In this document: piece by piece, positions 7,237-14,567 of the stretch
Layout: each line of letters opens with the position of its first letter
Numbering within the stretch: the stretch's first letter is position 1
Assembly (NCBI GenBank): GCA_030039575.1
Contig: JASHVH010000394.1
Coordinates: 1-18,846, forward strand
DNA from: Acidimicrobiales bacterium
GTDB lineage: Bacteria; Actinomycetota; Acidimicrobiia; Acidimicrobiales; Palsa-688
Direction: 5' to 3'
DNA length: 18,846 nucleotides
Notes under the pieces: generated by a model
Seen by the model: only the letters and a program-made list of their open reading frames with translations
Told to the model about the DNA's origin: nothing
Database searches by the model: none
Position numbers and translations under genes: made by a program

Positions 7237-8025
7237 CTACTCGTGTTCGCGGGGGTCCAGCAGCCGCTTGCGCCAGGCGTAGGTAACGGCCTCCATGCGG
7301 GAGTGCAGGTGGAGCTTCTCCAGGATGTTACGGACATGGTTCTTCACCGTGTTCTCGGAGATGAACAGGGCCGCCGCGATCTCCTTGTTGCTCTTGGAGT
7401 GGGCCATTAGCCGCAGGACTTGCATCTCCCGTTCGGTCAAGCCCGGGGGAGGTAGCTCTTCTCGCTCAGAGGCGCGCCGCGCCAGCACCCTGAACTCGGC
7501 GATCAGCTTCGACGTCATGGAGGGTGATATGACGCCCTGGTGCTGGACTATGGCCCGGACCGTCTCGGCGATCTCCTCGATGCCGATCTCCTTCAACAAG
7601 TAGCCGTTGGCGCCCGCTTTGACCGATTCGTACAGGTCCTCCCCCTCGTCGCTGACAGTGAGCATCAGTACCTCGGTGGCCGGCAGGGCCAGCCTGATCT
7701 GGCGAGCAGCTTCGATGCCCGACATTCGAGGCATGCGCACGTCCATTAGGACCACGTCCGGCGACAGCTCACGGGCCTTGGCCACTGCCTCCTCGCCGTC
7801 GGCCGCCTCCCCCACCACCTCGATGTCGGGGCTGGCGGAAAGCACGACGGAAAGGCCCCGCCGGAACAGAGCCTGGTCGTCAGCCAACAGCACTCGCACC
7901 ACACCGCCCGCTCTGGCTCCGCCCCCCACACTGCCCCCAGCGCCCACCGCGCCCACCGCGCCCACCGCGCCCACCGCGCCCACAGCGCCGCCCGTCGAGC
8001 CCGCCCGGTCGCTCGTGGAGTTCAA
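7237..8025 (-). CDS. NarL/FixJ-family response regulator with Gly-Ala-Val repeat N-terminus
   Basis: Two-component response regulator: receiver domain at about 43-165 and LuxR-type HTH at about 194-258. Receiver landmarks are the acidic pair Asp49/Asp50, phospho-acceptor Asp95 (VLMDVRMP), Thr123 and Lys145. The DNA-binding part has LTEREMQVLRLM at 196-207 and SNKEIAAALFISENTVKNHV at 212-231. An extra ~42-residue Gly/Ala/Val-rich segment, with five GAV units at 13-27, precedes the receiver. The TTG start at 8025 is supported by GGGAGG nine bases upstream. GTG codons at 7902 and 7899 would give an ordinary receiver-only N-terminus and remain possible. No histidine kinase is visible, so it is an orphan within this window. 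It is followed at 66 bp by secA on the same strand. Target genes are unknown. Confidence 0.92.
   Translation of the reverse strand: MNSTSDRAGSTGGAVGAVGAVGAVGAVGAGGSVGGGARAGGVVRVLLADDQALFRRGLSVVLSASPDIEVVGEAADGEEAVAKARELSPDVVLMDVRMPRMSGIEAARQIRLALPATEVLMLTVSDEGEDLYESVKAGANGYLLKEIGIEEIAETVRAIVQHQGVISPSMTSKLIAEFRVLARRASEREELPPPGLTEREMQVLRLMAHSKSNKEIAAALFISENTVKNHVRNILEKLHLHSRMEAVTYAWRKRLLDPREHE
7941..7985. repeat. Five tandem copies of a 9-bp unit within the regulator gene
   Basis: The plus-strand unit CGCCCACCG occurs four times exactly and a fifth time with two changes at its end. Nine bases equal three codons, so copy-number changes would alter the number of GAV units in the regulator without breaking its frame. 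Nearly identical copies suggest recent slippage. Confidence 0.9.
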
Positions 8026-8034
8026 CAGTGTGTA

Positions 8035-8040
8035 CCTCCC
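8035..8040 (-). promoter_or_regulatory. Strong ribosome binding site deciding the regulator start
   Basis: The minus strand reads GGGAGG with 9 bases before the TTG at 8025. It is the best Shine-Dalgarno match near this gene and supports translation of the GAV-repeat N-terminus. Confidence 0.65.
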
Positions 8041-8120
8041 GGCCCGCCCCGGCCCGACCCGCCGAGATCACCCAGTATTGCCGCGTCGGGCCACGACTAG
8101 TCCCTCTGTTTATGTCCCGT

Positions 8121-8144
8121 TAAGTAAGGCCGCTAAGTAAGGCC
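8121..8144. repeat. Direct repeat TAAGTAAGGCC x2, possible operator
   Basis: TAAGTAAGGCC occurs at 8121-8131 and again at 8134-8144, a 13-bp period. It lies about 96 bp upstream of the response regulator start. Tandem half-sites upstream of a NarL-type regulator could be its own binding sites; this is inference. Confidence 0.6.
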
Positions 8145-8289
8145 CCGGCGGCTGACCTGGTCTTTGCCCCCACACTCGCCTGCTGCGGCGCTCGGTGGAC
8201 CGGCGGCGGCGGCAAATTGCCCAGCACCTCCGGTTCCCCACTTGTCGTCGTCTCCACCCCGGGCCGACAGCCGGCCCGTCGATGGGCAG

Positions 8290-8394
8290 GGCTTACTCCT
8301 AAGCCGCACCATGCTCAGCAACCACGGGTTGCCTTACGTGGGTCGTTTCGCCTGCGGCTGGCCTCGACTTGCAACCACAGACCCGCCGGGGTCT
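8290..8394. other. Cluster of short perfect hairpins, candidate structured RNA
   Basis: Three stems lie in about 105 bases: GGCTTA/TAAGCC with a 4-base loop at 8290-8305 (loop GGAG on the minus strand), GCAACC/GGTTGC with a 3-base loop at 8318-8332, and AGACCC/GGGTCT with a 4-base loop at 8379-8394. The octamer GCAACCAC occurs at 8318 and again at 8371. The density of perfect stems suggests a folded transcript, most likely on the minus strand as a leader of the response regulator. No known family was recognised. Confidence 0.4.
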
Positions 8395-8490
8395 CACGTT
8401 CAGGCTAGCGCGCCCTGCGGGGGCGGCTGCATACGTTCGCGTCGTTGCTACTCGCTCTCGGTTCCAGTCGCCCTCGATTCCAGCGGTTGT

Positions 8491-8548
8491 GGGGCTAAAA
8501 ATGTGTCTTGGGGCGCTAAAGGTAATCGCAACGACATTTTTCAGCCCC
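8491..8548. repeat. Long inverted repeat with A/T core, possible bidirectional terminator
   Basis: Arms are about 17 bases: GGGGCTAAAAATGTGTC at 8491-8507 and the near-complement CGACATTTTTCAGCCCC at 8532-8548, with a 24-base loop. One extra base in one arm and a mismatch near the tip break the symmetry. The loop contains GGGGCGCTAAAGGT, a degenerate copy of the arm. Its place about 120 bp after the PGI/PMI stop fits a terminator, but the T-runs lie inside the stem. Confidence 0.55.
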
Positions 8549-8561
8549 TGTAAAATCGATC

Positions 8562-8606
8562 CCCCCGGGACCGCTCACCGGGACCCCCCCGCCCCCGGGA
8601 CCGCTC
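8562..8606. repeat. 15-bp direct repeat with 30-bp period
   Basis: CCCCCGGGACCGCTC is present at 8562-8576 and 8592-8606. The bases between contain a further CCGGGACCCCCC-like fragment. The function is unknown; it lies 60-100 bp past the PGI/PMI stop. Confidence 0.7.
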
Positions 8607-8666
8607 GACTGGGGACCAGCCGGGCCGGCGGAAGGAGGTCCGGGGCCGAGAGGGCGGGCAAGCCGG

Positions 8667-9701
8667 CTACCGGCCGGCTAGCTGCTGCTTCAACCAGGTC
8701 AGCACCTCGACCGGGCCCGGGTCGATACCGGCATCGGCCGCCAGCCAGAGCGAGACGTAGTCACCGAAGTACGTCAGGTCGAAGAGCTGGGCCAGGTCCC
8801 CCTCGCCCTGGGCCCGTACCTCGACCACGCTGGCCGCCCAGCGCCGGACGAGGTCAGCCGTGATCTCAAAGCGGCGGGCGAGCTGGGGGTGCTCGCTGTC
8901 GTGGCGGAGCATGACCACGCTCATCAGTGCGCCGATCTCTTTCGAGCTGTCGGCCCAACCGCAGATCTCGTTGTGGCACAGCTCGGGCATGGAGGACCAG
9001 AACGCCATCCTCTTGGCGTTCTCGTTCACTTGCGCTTTCCAGCGCTGGGCCGCCACCGCTCCGACAGGCCCGCCCCCGTGGATGACCGGGACGCTCGAGC
9101 CGATGCGGCGCGCCAGCTCCGCTGGCTCGGAGGCGGCGCCGGCGCTGACGAACTTGTCGCGCCTCCACTTCAGCTGCTCGACCGCTCTCTCCAGCCACAG
9201 GTCCACCCCTGGCAGGAAGCCCATCCGCCACAGGACCCCGACCATGGGCACCGCCATCGCCCCCAGGGCAGCCCGCGGCCAGACCACGTCCGGGACGCGG
9301 ATCAGAGGGGCTTGCCAGGCCTCCGCCAGGTGGCTCAGTTCCCCGCCGCTCGTGACGACGACCATCTTCGCCCCGGCCAGCGCGGCGTCCGACGCCGCCT
9401 CGATCGTCTCCTCCGTGCCGCCAGAAGCCGACACCGCGAAAACGAGCGTCGTCTCGTCTACGAAGTGAGGGCATTCGTAGCCCTTGACCACGGTAACGGG
9501 CACCGGCAAAAGCGGCACCGCCACGGCGTGAAGGACGTCGCCGGCTATGCCGCTACCGCCCATACCGATGACGACCACGCTTTCGATGTCCTCGCGTCTC
9601 GGGAGCCCTGTGACAGAGGCGCAATCACGGAAGGCCTGCTCCACCTGTTCGGGGAAGCCCTCCGCCAACTCGAACATCCCATCACTGTCGATTAAGGGCA
9701 C
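8667..9701 (-). CDS. Bifunctional phosphoglucose/phosphomannose isomerase (SIS domain)
   Basis: Cytosolic aldose-ketose isomerase interconverting Glc-6-P or Man-6-P with Fru-6-P. Two SIS-like halves are visible. The first has VVVIGMGGSGIAGD at 42-55 and VSASGGTEETIEA at 90-102, which bind the sugar phosphate. The second has VIHGGGPVGAVAAQRWK at 206-222, QVNENAK at 224-230 and SMPELCHNEICGW at 237-249; this carries the conserved Glu and His expected in the active site. Length 344 is usual for the family. The GTG start directly abuts the TAA of the Trm112-like gene, and AGGAG sits 7 bases upstream, so the start is well supported. It is last in the PMM - Trm112 - PGI/PMI block, supplying Man-6-P or Fru-6-P to the mutase. 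Confidence 0.93.
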   Translation of the reverse strand: MPLIDSDGMFELAEGFPEQVEQAFRDCASVTGLPRREDIESVVVIGMGGSGIAGDVLHAVAVPLLPVPVTVVKGYECPHFVDETTLVFAVSASGGTEETIEAASDAALAGAKMVVVTSGGELSHLAEAWQAPLIRVPDVVWPRAALGAMAVPMVGVLWRMGFLPGVDLWLERAVEQLKWRRDKFVSAGAASEPAELARRIGSSVPVIHGGGPVGAVAAQRWKAQVNENAKRMAFWSSMPELCHNEICGWADSSKEIGALMSVVMLRHDSEHPQLARRFEITADLVRRWAASVVEVRAQGEGDLAQLFDLTYFGDYVSLWLAADAGIDPGPVEVLTWLKQQLAGR

Positions 9702-9956
9702 TTATGGCTCCTGTCCCTTTGGCGCCTCGAAATTTAGCTTGATGCCTTCGACCTCCGCCTTGGCCATCAACCGCCCGTGCTCGTCATCACCCACGTCCTC
9801 GGCATCCTCGATGAGCATGTCCGGGATGCCGTCGTTGATGGCGTACCGGCGTCGCAGCCGTGGGTTGTACAGGGCCGCTTCGTCGGGGAAATAAAGCAGC
9901 GGGCCCTTGTCTTGCGGGCACGCCAGGATCTCCAACAATAGGGGGTCGAGGGTCAT
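9702..9956 (-). CDS. Trm112-like small protein
   Basis: An 84-residue protein of the Trm112/YcaR family. The pattern is LLEILACPQDKGPLLYF at 8-24, LYNPRLRRRYAINDGIPDML at 31-50, then an acidic tail. Eukaryotic Trm112 activates methyltransferases through a zinc-ribbon-like fold; the bacterial function is poorly known. The zinc-ligand cysteines of YcaR-type proteins are lost except one (Cys14), as I recall for actinobacterial homologues, so it is unlikely to bind zinc. The ATG at 9956 is chosen because the longer frame upstream overlaps the mutase gene and adds a basic stretch foreign to the family. It lies 2 bp after the mutase stop and directly before the isomerase start. Confidence 0.85.
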   Translation of the reverse strand: MTLDPLLLEILACPQDKGPLLYFPDEAALYNPRLRRRYAINDGIPDMLIEDAEDVGDDEHGRLMAKAEVEGIKLNFEAPKGQEP

Positions 9957-9958
9957 GG

Positions 9959-11320
9959 CTATGAACGGTCCCTTATCAGTGCGAGCAGTTCTTCGGTGTG
10001 GGATTCGCAACTGGCGCGGTCGGGCGCCTCGACGTTGAGCCTCACGAGCGGCTCGGTATTGGAAGGCCGGACGTTGAACCACCACTCCCCGAGGTCGACC
10101 GTCAGGCCGTCGAGGCGGCTCTGGTCGGCGTCCGGGTGAAGCGCCGCGTAATCCTTGGCGATGGCGTCGACGACGCGCCCTGGCTCGGCTACTTCGCTGT
10201 TGATCTCGCCGGACAGTACATAACGGTCAAAGGGCTTGCGCAGTTCGGACAGCGGGATGCCCGCTTTGGAAATGACTTCCAGCATCACCAGCGCTGCGAT
10301 CGAACCCGAGTCCGCCCGGTAATTGTCACGGAAATAGTAATGGCCAGAATGCTCACCACCGAACACGGCGCCCGTCTCGGCCATGATCCCTTTTATAAAG
10401 GAATGGCCTACGCGCGTTACCACCGGCGTGCCCCCGTTCTCCTTTATGACCTCGGGCACCGCCTTGGAACAAATAAGGTTGTACAGAATGATCTCACCCG
10501 GGAACTTTTCGAGCATTGCCTTGGCCACGATGGCCGTGGTGGTCGACCCGCTCACGGGTTCCGCTTTGTCGTCCACGACAAAGCACCGGTCGGCGTCCCC
10601 GTCGAACGCCAACCCGACGTCAGCTCCTCTCTCCAGGACCCTGGCGCGCAAGTCCGCCAGGTTGGCCGGCTGGATGGGGTCGGCGGGGTGGTTCGGGAAA
10701 TTGCCGTCAAGCTCGCCGTACATGACTTCTAGGTCGAACGGCAGGCCCTCGAACACGGCCGGGACGACGAGGCCCCCCATCCCGTTGGCCGTGTCCGCCA
10801 CTACGCGAAGCGGTCTCAGCGCGTCGCGGTCGACAAAGCTGCGGACTTTTTCTGCGTAGCCGGTCAGGACGTCGCGGTAACTGACAGTGCCCCGCTCGTC
10901 CTCGGGGACCTCCCGCAGGTCGCCCGTCTCGATGGCGCGCCGGATCTCCTGAAGGCCGGACTCCGCCCCCACTGGCTTTGCCCCCGCCAGGCAGAGCTTG
11001 ATGCCGTTGTACCGGGCCGGGTTGTGGGAGGCCGTGAACATCGCCCCCGGGGCGTCGAGGGCGCCGGTGGCGTAAAACAGTTCGTCCGTCGAGACCAGGC
11101 CGAGCAGTACCACGTCGACGCCCATCGAGGTGGCACCCTCCGAGAACGCGGCCACCAGCTCCGGGCCCGAGGGCCGCATGTCGTTGCCAATGAGGATCTT
11201 CGGGCTCCGGGCGAAAGCCGCAAAAGCGCTCCCGACCTTGCGCGCCAGTTCAGCGTCGAGCTGGTCCGGTACAACCGCCCGGATGTCGTATGCCTTGAAG
11301 ATCTCGTCCAATGGGCCCAT
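9959..11320 (-). CDS. manB: Phosphomannomutase/phosphoglucomutase
   Basis: Alpha-D-phosphohexomutase that moves phosphate between C6 and C1 of mannose or glucose, feeding GDP-mannose and UDP-glucose synthesis. Four active-site signatures are present: catalytic phosphoserine loop FTASHNPARYNGIK at 95-108 (Ser98), metal loop FDGDADR at 239-245, sugar-binding loop GGEHSGHYYF at 321-330, and phosphate-binding loop RPSNTEP near 427. Length 453 is normal. The ATG at 11320 starts with MGPLDEIFKAYDIR, matching the family N-terminus. Downstream it is packed 2 bp from the Trm112-like gene. Upstream a 162-bp spacer with inverted repeats separates it from the membrane protein gene, so it probably has its own promoter. 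Confidence 0.96.
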   Translation of the reverse strand: MGPLDEIFKAYDIRAVVPDQLDAELARKVGSAFAAFARSPKILIGNDMRPSGPELVAAFSEGATSMGVDVVLLGLVSTDELFYATGALDAPGAMFTASHNPARYNGIKLCLAGAKPVGAESGLQEIRRAIETGDLREVPEDERGTVSYRDVLTGYAEKVRSFVDRDALRPLRVVADTANGMGGLVVPAVFEGLPFDLEVMYGELDGNFPNHPADPIQPANLADLRARVLERGADVGLAFDGDADRCFVVDDKAEPVSGSTTTAIVAKAMLEKFPGEIILYNLICSKAVPEVIKENGGTPVVTRVGHSFIKGIMAETGAVFGGEHSGHYYFRDNYRADSGSIAALVMLEVISKAGIPLSELRKPFDRYVLSGEINSEVAEPGRVVDAIAKDYAALHPDADQSRLDGLTVDLGEWWFNVRPSNTEPLVRLNVEAPDRASCESHTEELLALIRDRS

Positions 11321-11403
11321 GTTCGCTCATGGACAAGCTAACAAACCGCGCCGGCGCGCTTCACCTCCGCCGGGACCGCCGAAGGTTGGCGCCCTCGGGC
11401 CCC

Positions 11404-11458
11404 GCCAGCCTGCGAACCGGCCGTGTTCGGCCTGCGAGTGCGAAAATTTTCGGCTGGC
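11404..11458 (-). terminator. Nested inverted repeats after the membrane protein gene
   Basis: An outer stem GCCAGCC (11404-11410) / GGCTGGC (11452-11458) encloses GGCCG TGTT CGGCC (11419-11432) and borders a 12-bp perfect palindrome CGAAAATTTTCG (11441-11452). The block begins 24 bp past the stop of the membrane protein gene. It fits a terminator or 3'-end structure without a clean U-run, or an operator for manB. Confidence 0.45.
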
Positions 11459-11482
11459 GCCGGCGGCGGGCACCGGTGCACC

Positions 11483-14400
11483 CTATGGCTGCTCCCGGGC
11501 GCCGTGTTCGCCATCGGAGGTTTCGCCCGGCCCTTGCTCTGGGCGGAGCAGCCGGCCCCCTTCGGGGCTCTCCCTCTCCACGCCGGGGCCCCCAGCAGCG
11601 GGCTCCCCCATGCCTGTGCTCTCCGTCCCGGTGCCCGCTGCGCCAGTGGTCTCCGTGCCGGTGCTCGCCGTCCCGGTACCCTCCATCTCGGGGTTCCCCG
11701 TCCCGGGATTGGCCGCCCCTTCCACTTGGCTCGCCTGCTGGCCGCCGTTGACGTACGGTACCGGCACCCCATCGGGCGGAGTCGGGCTGAGGTCGGCTTC
11801 GGCACCGTTGCCTGCCCCGTCAGGAGGAGCCCCGTCAGAGGAAGGCGGCCAGGGTGGGCGAGGTCCCTCTGGCCCGCGCACGTGGCCCCAGAACTCCTTC
11901 ATGGTCCCGACCACCGCCGCCTCGGTGGGGCCAGCGGGTTGACGCCGGCCGAGCCCCGGCCGGCGCACCGCGGCCACCGGCGCCACCGGGCGGCGGATGA
12001 GGAAAACCAGGCCGATCAGAGCGAGCACAGTCAGGCCCCAGCCCTCGTAATCGACCGGGGTGTAGCCGTACGACATGCTCACGTGGTGAGACGTCGGCAC
12101 CACCACCATCAGGTTCGGGCTAATCCGGTACACCCCTTCGGCGCCGGAAACGTGCCAATTGGGGAAATAGGAGATCGTCACCACTACGGGCACGCCGGTA
12201 CGCGAGACGTTGAAACTGATCGAAGCGTTGTGCTCGACGATGTCGCTCACCTGAGTCGTCGGCTCCGGCTTTACCGGTACGTTCGTGTCGGCGTAGGGCA
12301 CCCGTGCCCAGTTGGACGGGCCGGTGGCGGCGAGGTAGACGTCCCAGGCGCTCGGGTCGTCGTACCAGGTGGTCATCACTTTCAGGTAGGTCGGCTGGCT
12401 GGAGTTGTTGAGGCCCTTCATGACGACCGGCTGGTTCGCCAATGGGTGGACTCGGGGCGAGTCCTGGACCAGGTAGAGCTTCCAGTACTGCTTCTGGGTG
12501 CCGCTCGGGCCACTACCCCCGCTCCCCGAGTAATCGATGTAAAACGGCCCGAAAGTCGAAATTAGCTTCAGCGACGGGTCGGCCGCCGCTTGCTGCTGCA
12601 CTTCGGTATTGAGGGCCATGTAGTACTTGACGCCGAGCATCTGGAGGTGCTGCACCCCTAAAGCGACGTCCGGCGAACTGGCGTACGGGATGCCCACCAT
12701 GGGGTCGGACGGTTGCAGGGAAAGTTCCGACTGGTTTATGAAATGGAACGGCGTAGTAGCCGACGCCTCGTAGTAAAGACCTTCCATCGAACCTATACAG
12801 CCGTTGGTCCAATAAGGCAGGATCGTCAGCGCGTCAGGGGTCCCGTAGTCGTTCATCTCCGACTGGTACTCCCACATCACATTGCCGCAGCCGTATGTTT
12901 TCGACGCCTTTTCCAGCTGGGCCACGATCTCCTGGTACTCGGGCCATCGTGTCTTGGCGCAGTCCTGCGGGCAACCGGACTGGTAGCCGCTGTAGTTCCA
13001 GGTGATCCAGCCCGGGATAAAGGACTCACTTTTCTGCGGTATCCCCAGGAACTCGTAATCGCCATCGGCGGTGGCGTGTTCACCCGGCAAGATACGCAGG
13101 GGGAAACCAACCCAGATAAAGACCAGCACGAGCACTATCAGGGGCGCCGGTAACAACGCGGCCCGCAGCGTGACCATGAAATTCGTGGTGCGCTCGGCGA
13201 TTATGGCGTAAAACTCGGCGACCGCCAGACCACCTAAAAGGTAGAGGCACAGGAACCAGAAGGGCAGGACGCGCGCGTTCCACAGGATGCTCTGGGGCAT
13301 GAACCGGAACGCCAGTGCCGCCAGGACCGCCATGATCGCAAAGAACTCCCCGATCCGGCGCCGGCGAGATATGGACAGCGCGGCGCCGATGGCGGCCAGG
13401 ATGAACAGCCAGGTGTCGCTGGTGGGGAACAGCGTGTTGAGGAAGGTGGTTATCCTCTGGTAACCCATGTTGGTCACGTAAGGGAAGCGCACCTCGAACG
13501 GGAGCGCCCACCACGCGGCCAGCAGCCCTCCGACGATGATGGTCGGCGCCGCCCACCAGAAGGCGCCCCGCCAGTCACGGTTGCGCAAAGCGTACGTAAC
13601 GGTGAGGACGACAAGCCCTACCCCCGCGAACATGGCCGGGTCGATGTGGGACATGAACGCGCAGGCGAACACCACCGCCCCCCAGGCGCGGTAGCGGCCG
13701 GTCTGCAGGCCCCGCATGACGATCCCGAAGAACACCAGGGCGAACCACAGGCTCCACGCGAACGCGAACTCACCGGCGAGGGTGGAAGCTATGTTGCCGC
13801 CGTAGATGGTGAACTCGGTGCCGAAGATGTACGGCAGGGTGGAGGCGGCCAGGACGGCAGGGACCGGGAACGGGGCCTTGGCGATGCGCCCCATTAGCCA
13901 GCCCGCCACTGGCATGAAGATCATCGGGGCGGCCGTAACCAATTTGAAGGCGATGTCGTAGGGGATCACCTGGGCCAAGGCAACGATCGAATAGATGGGG
14001 AGCGGGAAATAGAAGGTGACGGCGGGGAAACCGTCCCAGTTGGAAGACGTCCACCCGGTGAGCCGGAAGTTGGCCAGCAGCTGGTGCTCGGCTACCCACG
14101 GGAGCAGGACGTGGGCACCCGTGTCGCCACCCGAGATCGTGGTGTTGCGGAACAGGTTGGACGGTTGGAACTGGACAAAAGTGAAAACGACGCAAGCGAC
14201 GACGACAACAAAAGTGACGAACGCCTCCGGTCTTAACAGCTTCGCGACCCGCGGCCGTAGCCAGTCCCCCGCTCCGGCTAAGGCGGCGTAACTCCTCCGC
14301 TCCGGGTAAGTGATGGCGTCTTCGTCGTCCGCCTCTGTGCCCCCCGTGGCCGCCGAGGCGCTACCGTTCGTCTGGTCCGTCGTACCTTCGTCAAGGGCGG

Positions 14401-14518
14401 TACCGTCGTCGACAGTCGTACCCTCGTCGAGGTCCGCCGCGCCCTCTTTGACCGCCGACGGGCTCGGCTCTGCCCTCCCAGGTTGGGACGAGCCCGTTTC
14501 CTCGCCTGTCTGCGCCAT
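11483..14518 (-). CDS. Large polytopic membrane protein, PTPS-related / GT-C-like
   Basis: A 1011-residue integral membrane protein. It starts with a disordered acidic Ser/Thr tail (1-75, with EGTT and DDGT repeats). A first membrane helix follows near 99-117, then an extracytoplasmic loop with ISGGDTGAHVLLPW (128-141). About ten more hydrophobic helices run to around residue 480. A large soluble, Trp/Tyr-rich domain covers about 480-850, and a final helix lies near 865-885 before a long Pro/Gly/Thr-rich tail. The layout resembles the '6-pyruvoyl-tetrahydropterin synthase-related' membrane family and GT-C glycosyltransferases, where an acidic residue in the first loop is catalytic; Asp132 is a candidate. 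Despite the family name I see no pterin synthase motif. Its position next to mannose-phosphate genes suggests a role in envelope glycan assembly with a polyprenyl-linked sugar donor, which is inference. The ATG start is clear. Confidence 0.7.
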   Translation of the reverse strand: MAQTGEETGSSQPGRAEPSPSAVKEGAADLDEGTTVDDGTALDEGTTDQTNGSASAATGGTEADDEDAITYPERRSYAALAGAGDWLRPRVAKLLRPEAFVTFVVVVACVVFTFVQFQPSNLFRNTTISGGDTGAHVLLPWVAEHQLLANFRLTGWTSSNWDGFPAVTFYFPLPIYSIVALAQVIPYDIAFKLVTAAPMIFMPVAGWLMGRIAKAPFPVPAVLAASTLPYIFGTEFTIYGGNIASTLAGEFAFAWSLWFALVFFGIVMRGLQTGRYRAWGAVVFACAFMSHIDPAMFAGVGLVVLTVTYALRNRDWRGAFWWAAPTIIVGGLLAAWWALPFEVRFPYVTNMGYQRITTFLNTLFPTSDTWLFILAAIGAALSISRRRRIGEFFAIMAVLAALAFRFMPQSILWNARVLPFWFLCLYLLGGLAVAEFYAIIAERTTNFMVTLRAALLPAPLIVLVLVFIWVGFPLRILPGEHATADGDYEFLGIPQKSESFIPGWITWNYSGYQSGCPQDCAKTRWPEYQEIVAQLEKASKTYGCGNVMWEYQSEMNDYGTPDALTILPYWTNGCIGSMEGLYYEASATTPFHFINQSELSLQPSDPMVGIPYASSPDVALGVQHLQMLGVKYYMALNTEVQQQAAADPSLKLISTFGPFYIDYSGSGGSGPSGTQKQYWKLYLVQDSPRVHPLANQPVVMKGLNNSSQPTYLKVMTTWYDDPSAWDVYLAATGPSNWARVPYADTNVPVKPEPTTQVSDIVEHNASISFNVSRTGVPVVVTISYFPNWHVSGAEGVYRISPNLMVVVPTSHHVSMSYGYTPVDYEGWGLTVLALIGLVFLIRRPVAPVAAVRRPGLGRRQPAGPTEAAVVGTMKEFWGHVRGPEGPRPPWPPSSDGAPPDGAGNGAEADLSPTPPDGVPVPYVNGGQQASQVEGAANPGTGNPEMEGTGTASTGTETTGAAGTGTESTGMGEPAAGGPGVERESPEGGRLLRPEQGPGETSDGEHGAREQP

Positions 14519-14567
14519 TACCAGCCATTGTTACGTGTGGGCCGCCGCCGTTGGGGCCATGCCCGCT

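Larger units (their letters stand above)
8026..8666. other. 641-bp gene-free, repeat- and hairpin-rich intergenic region
   Basis: This lies between the PGI/PMI stop and the response regulator start. Small open frames here (for example 8133-8321 minus and 8164-8553 plus) have no recognisable domain, no ribosome site and low-complexity composition, so I call none a gene. The content is a 13-bp-spaced direct repeat (8121-8144), a run of short perfect hairpins (8290-8394), a long inverted repeat with an A/T core (8491-8548) and a 15-bp direct repeat (8562-8606). I looked for signatures of tmRNA, RNase P RNA, SRP RNA, tRNA and common riboswitches and saw none convincing. It may hold the long 5' leader and promoter of the regulator, or a separate small RNA. 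Confidence 0.7.

Noticed and set aside
8133..8321. Short minus-strand open frame in the long intergenic region
   Set aside because: No ribosome site, no domain, a poly-Ala/Gly product, and it overlaps the hairpin cluster and the direct repeats.
8341..8550. Possible tmRNA: GGGGCTGA-like start, CTCGACTTGC and TACTCGCTCTCG fragments
   Set aside because: The fragments are on different strands or in the wrong order, there is no GTTCGANTC-type T-arm followed by CCA, and the tag frame does not read as ANDxxALAA.
8164..8553. 129-codon plus-strand open frame in the same region
   Set aside because: It runs through the hairpins and the inverted repeat, and its product has a patchwork composition with no recognisable motif.
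9957..10085. N-terminal extension of the Trm112-like frame to 10085
   Set aside because: The added Arg-rich segment overlaps the manB 3' end and does not belong to the family; ATG 9956 fits the known N-terminus.
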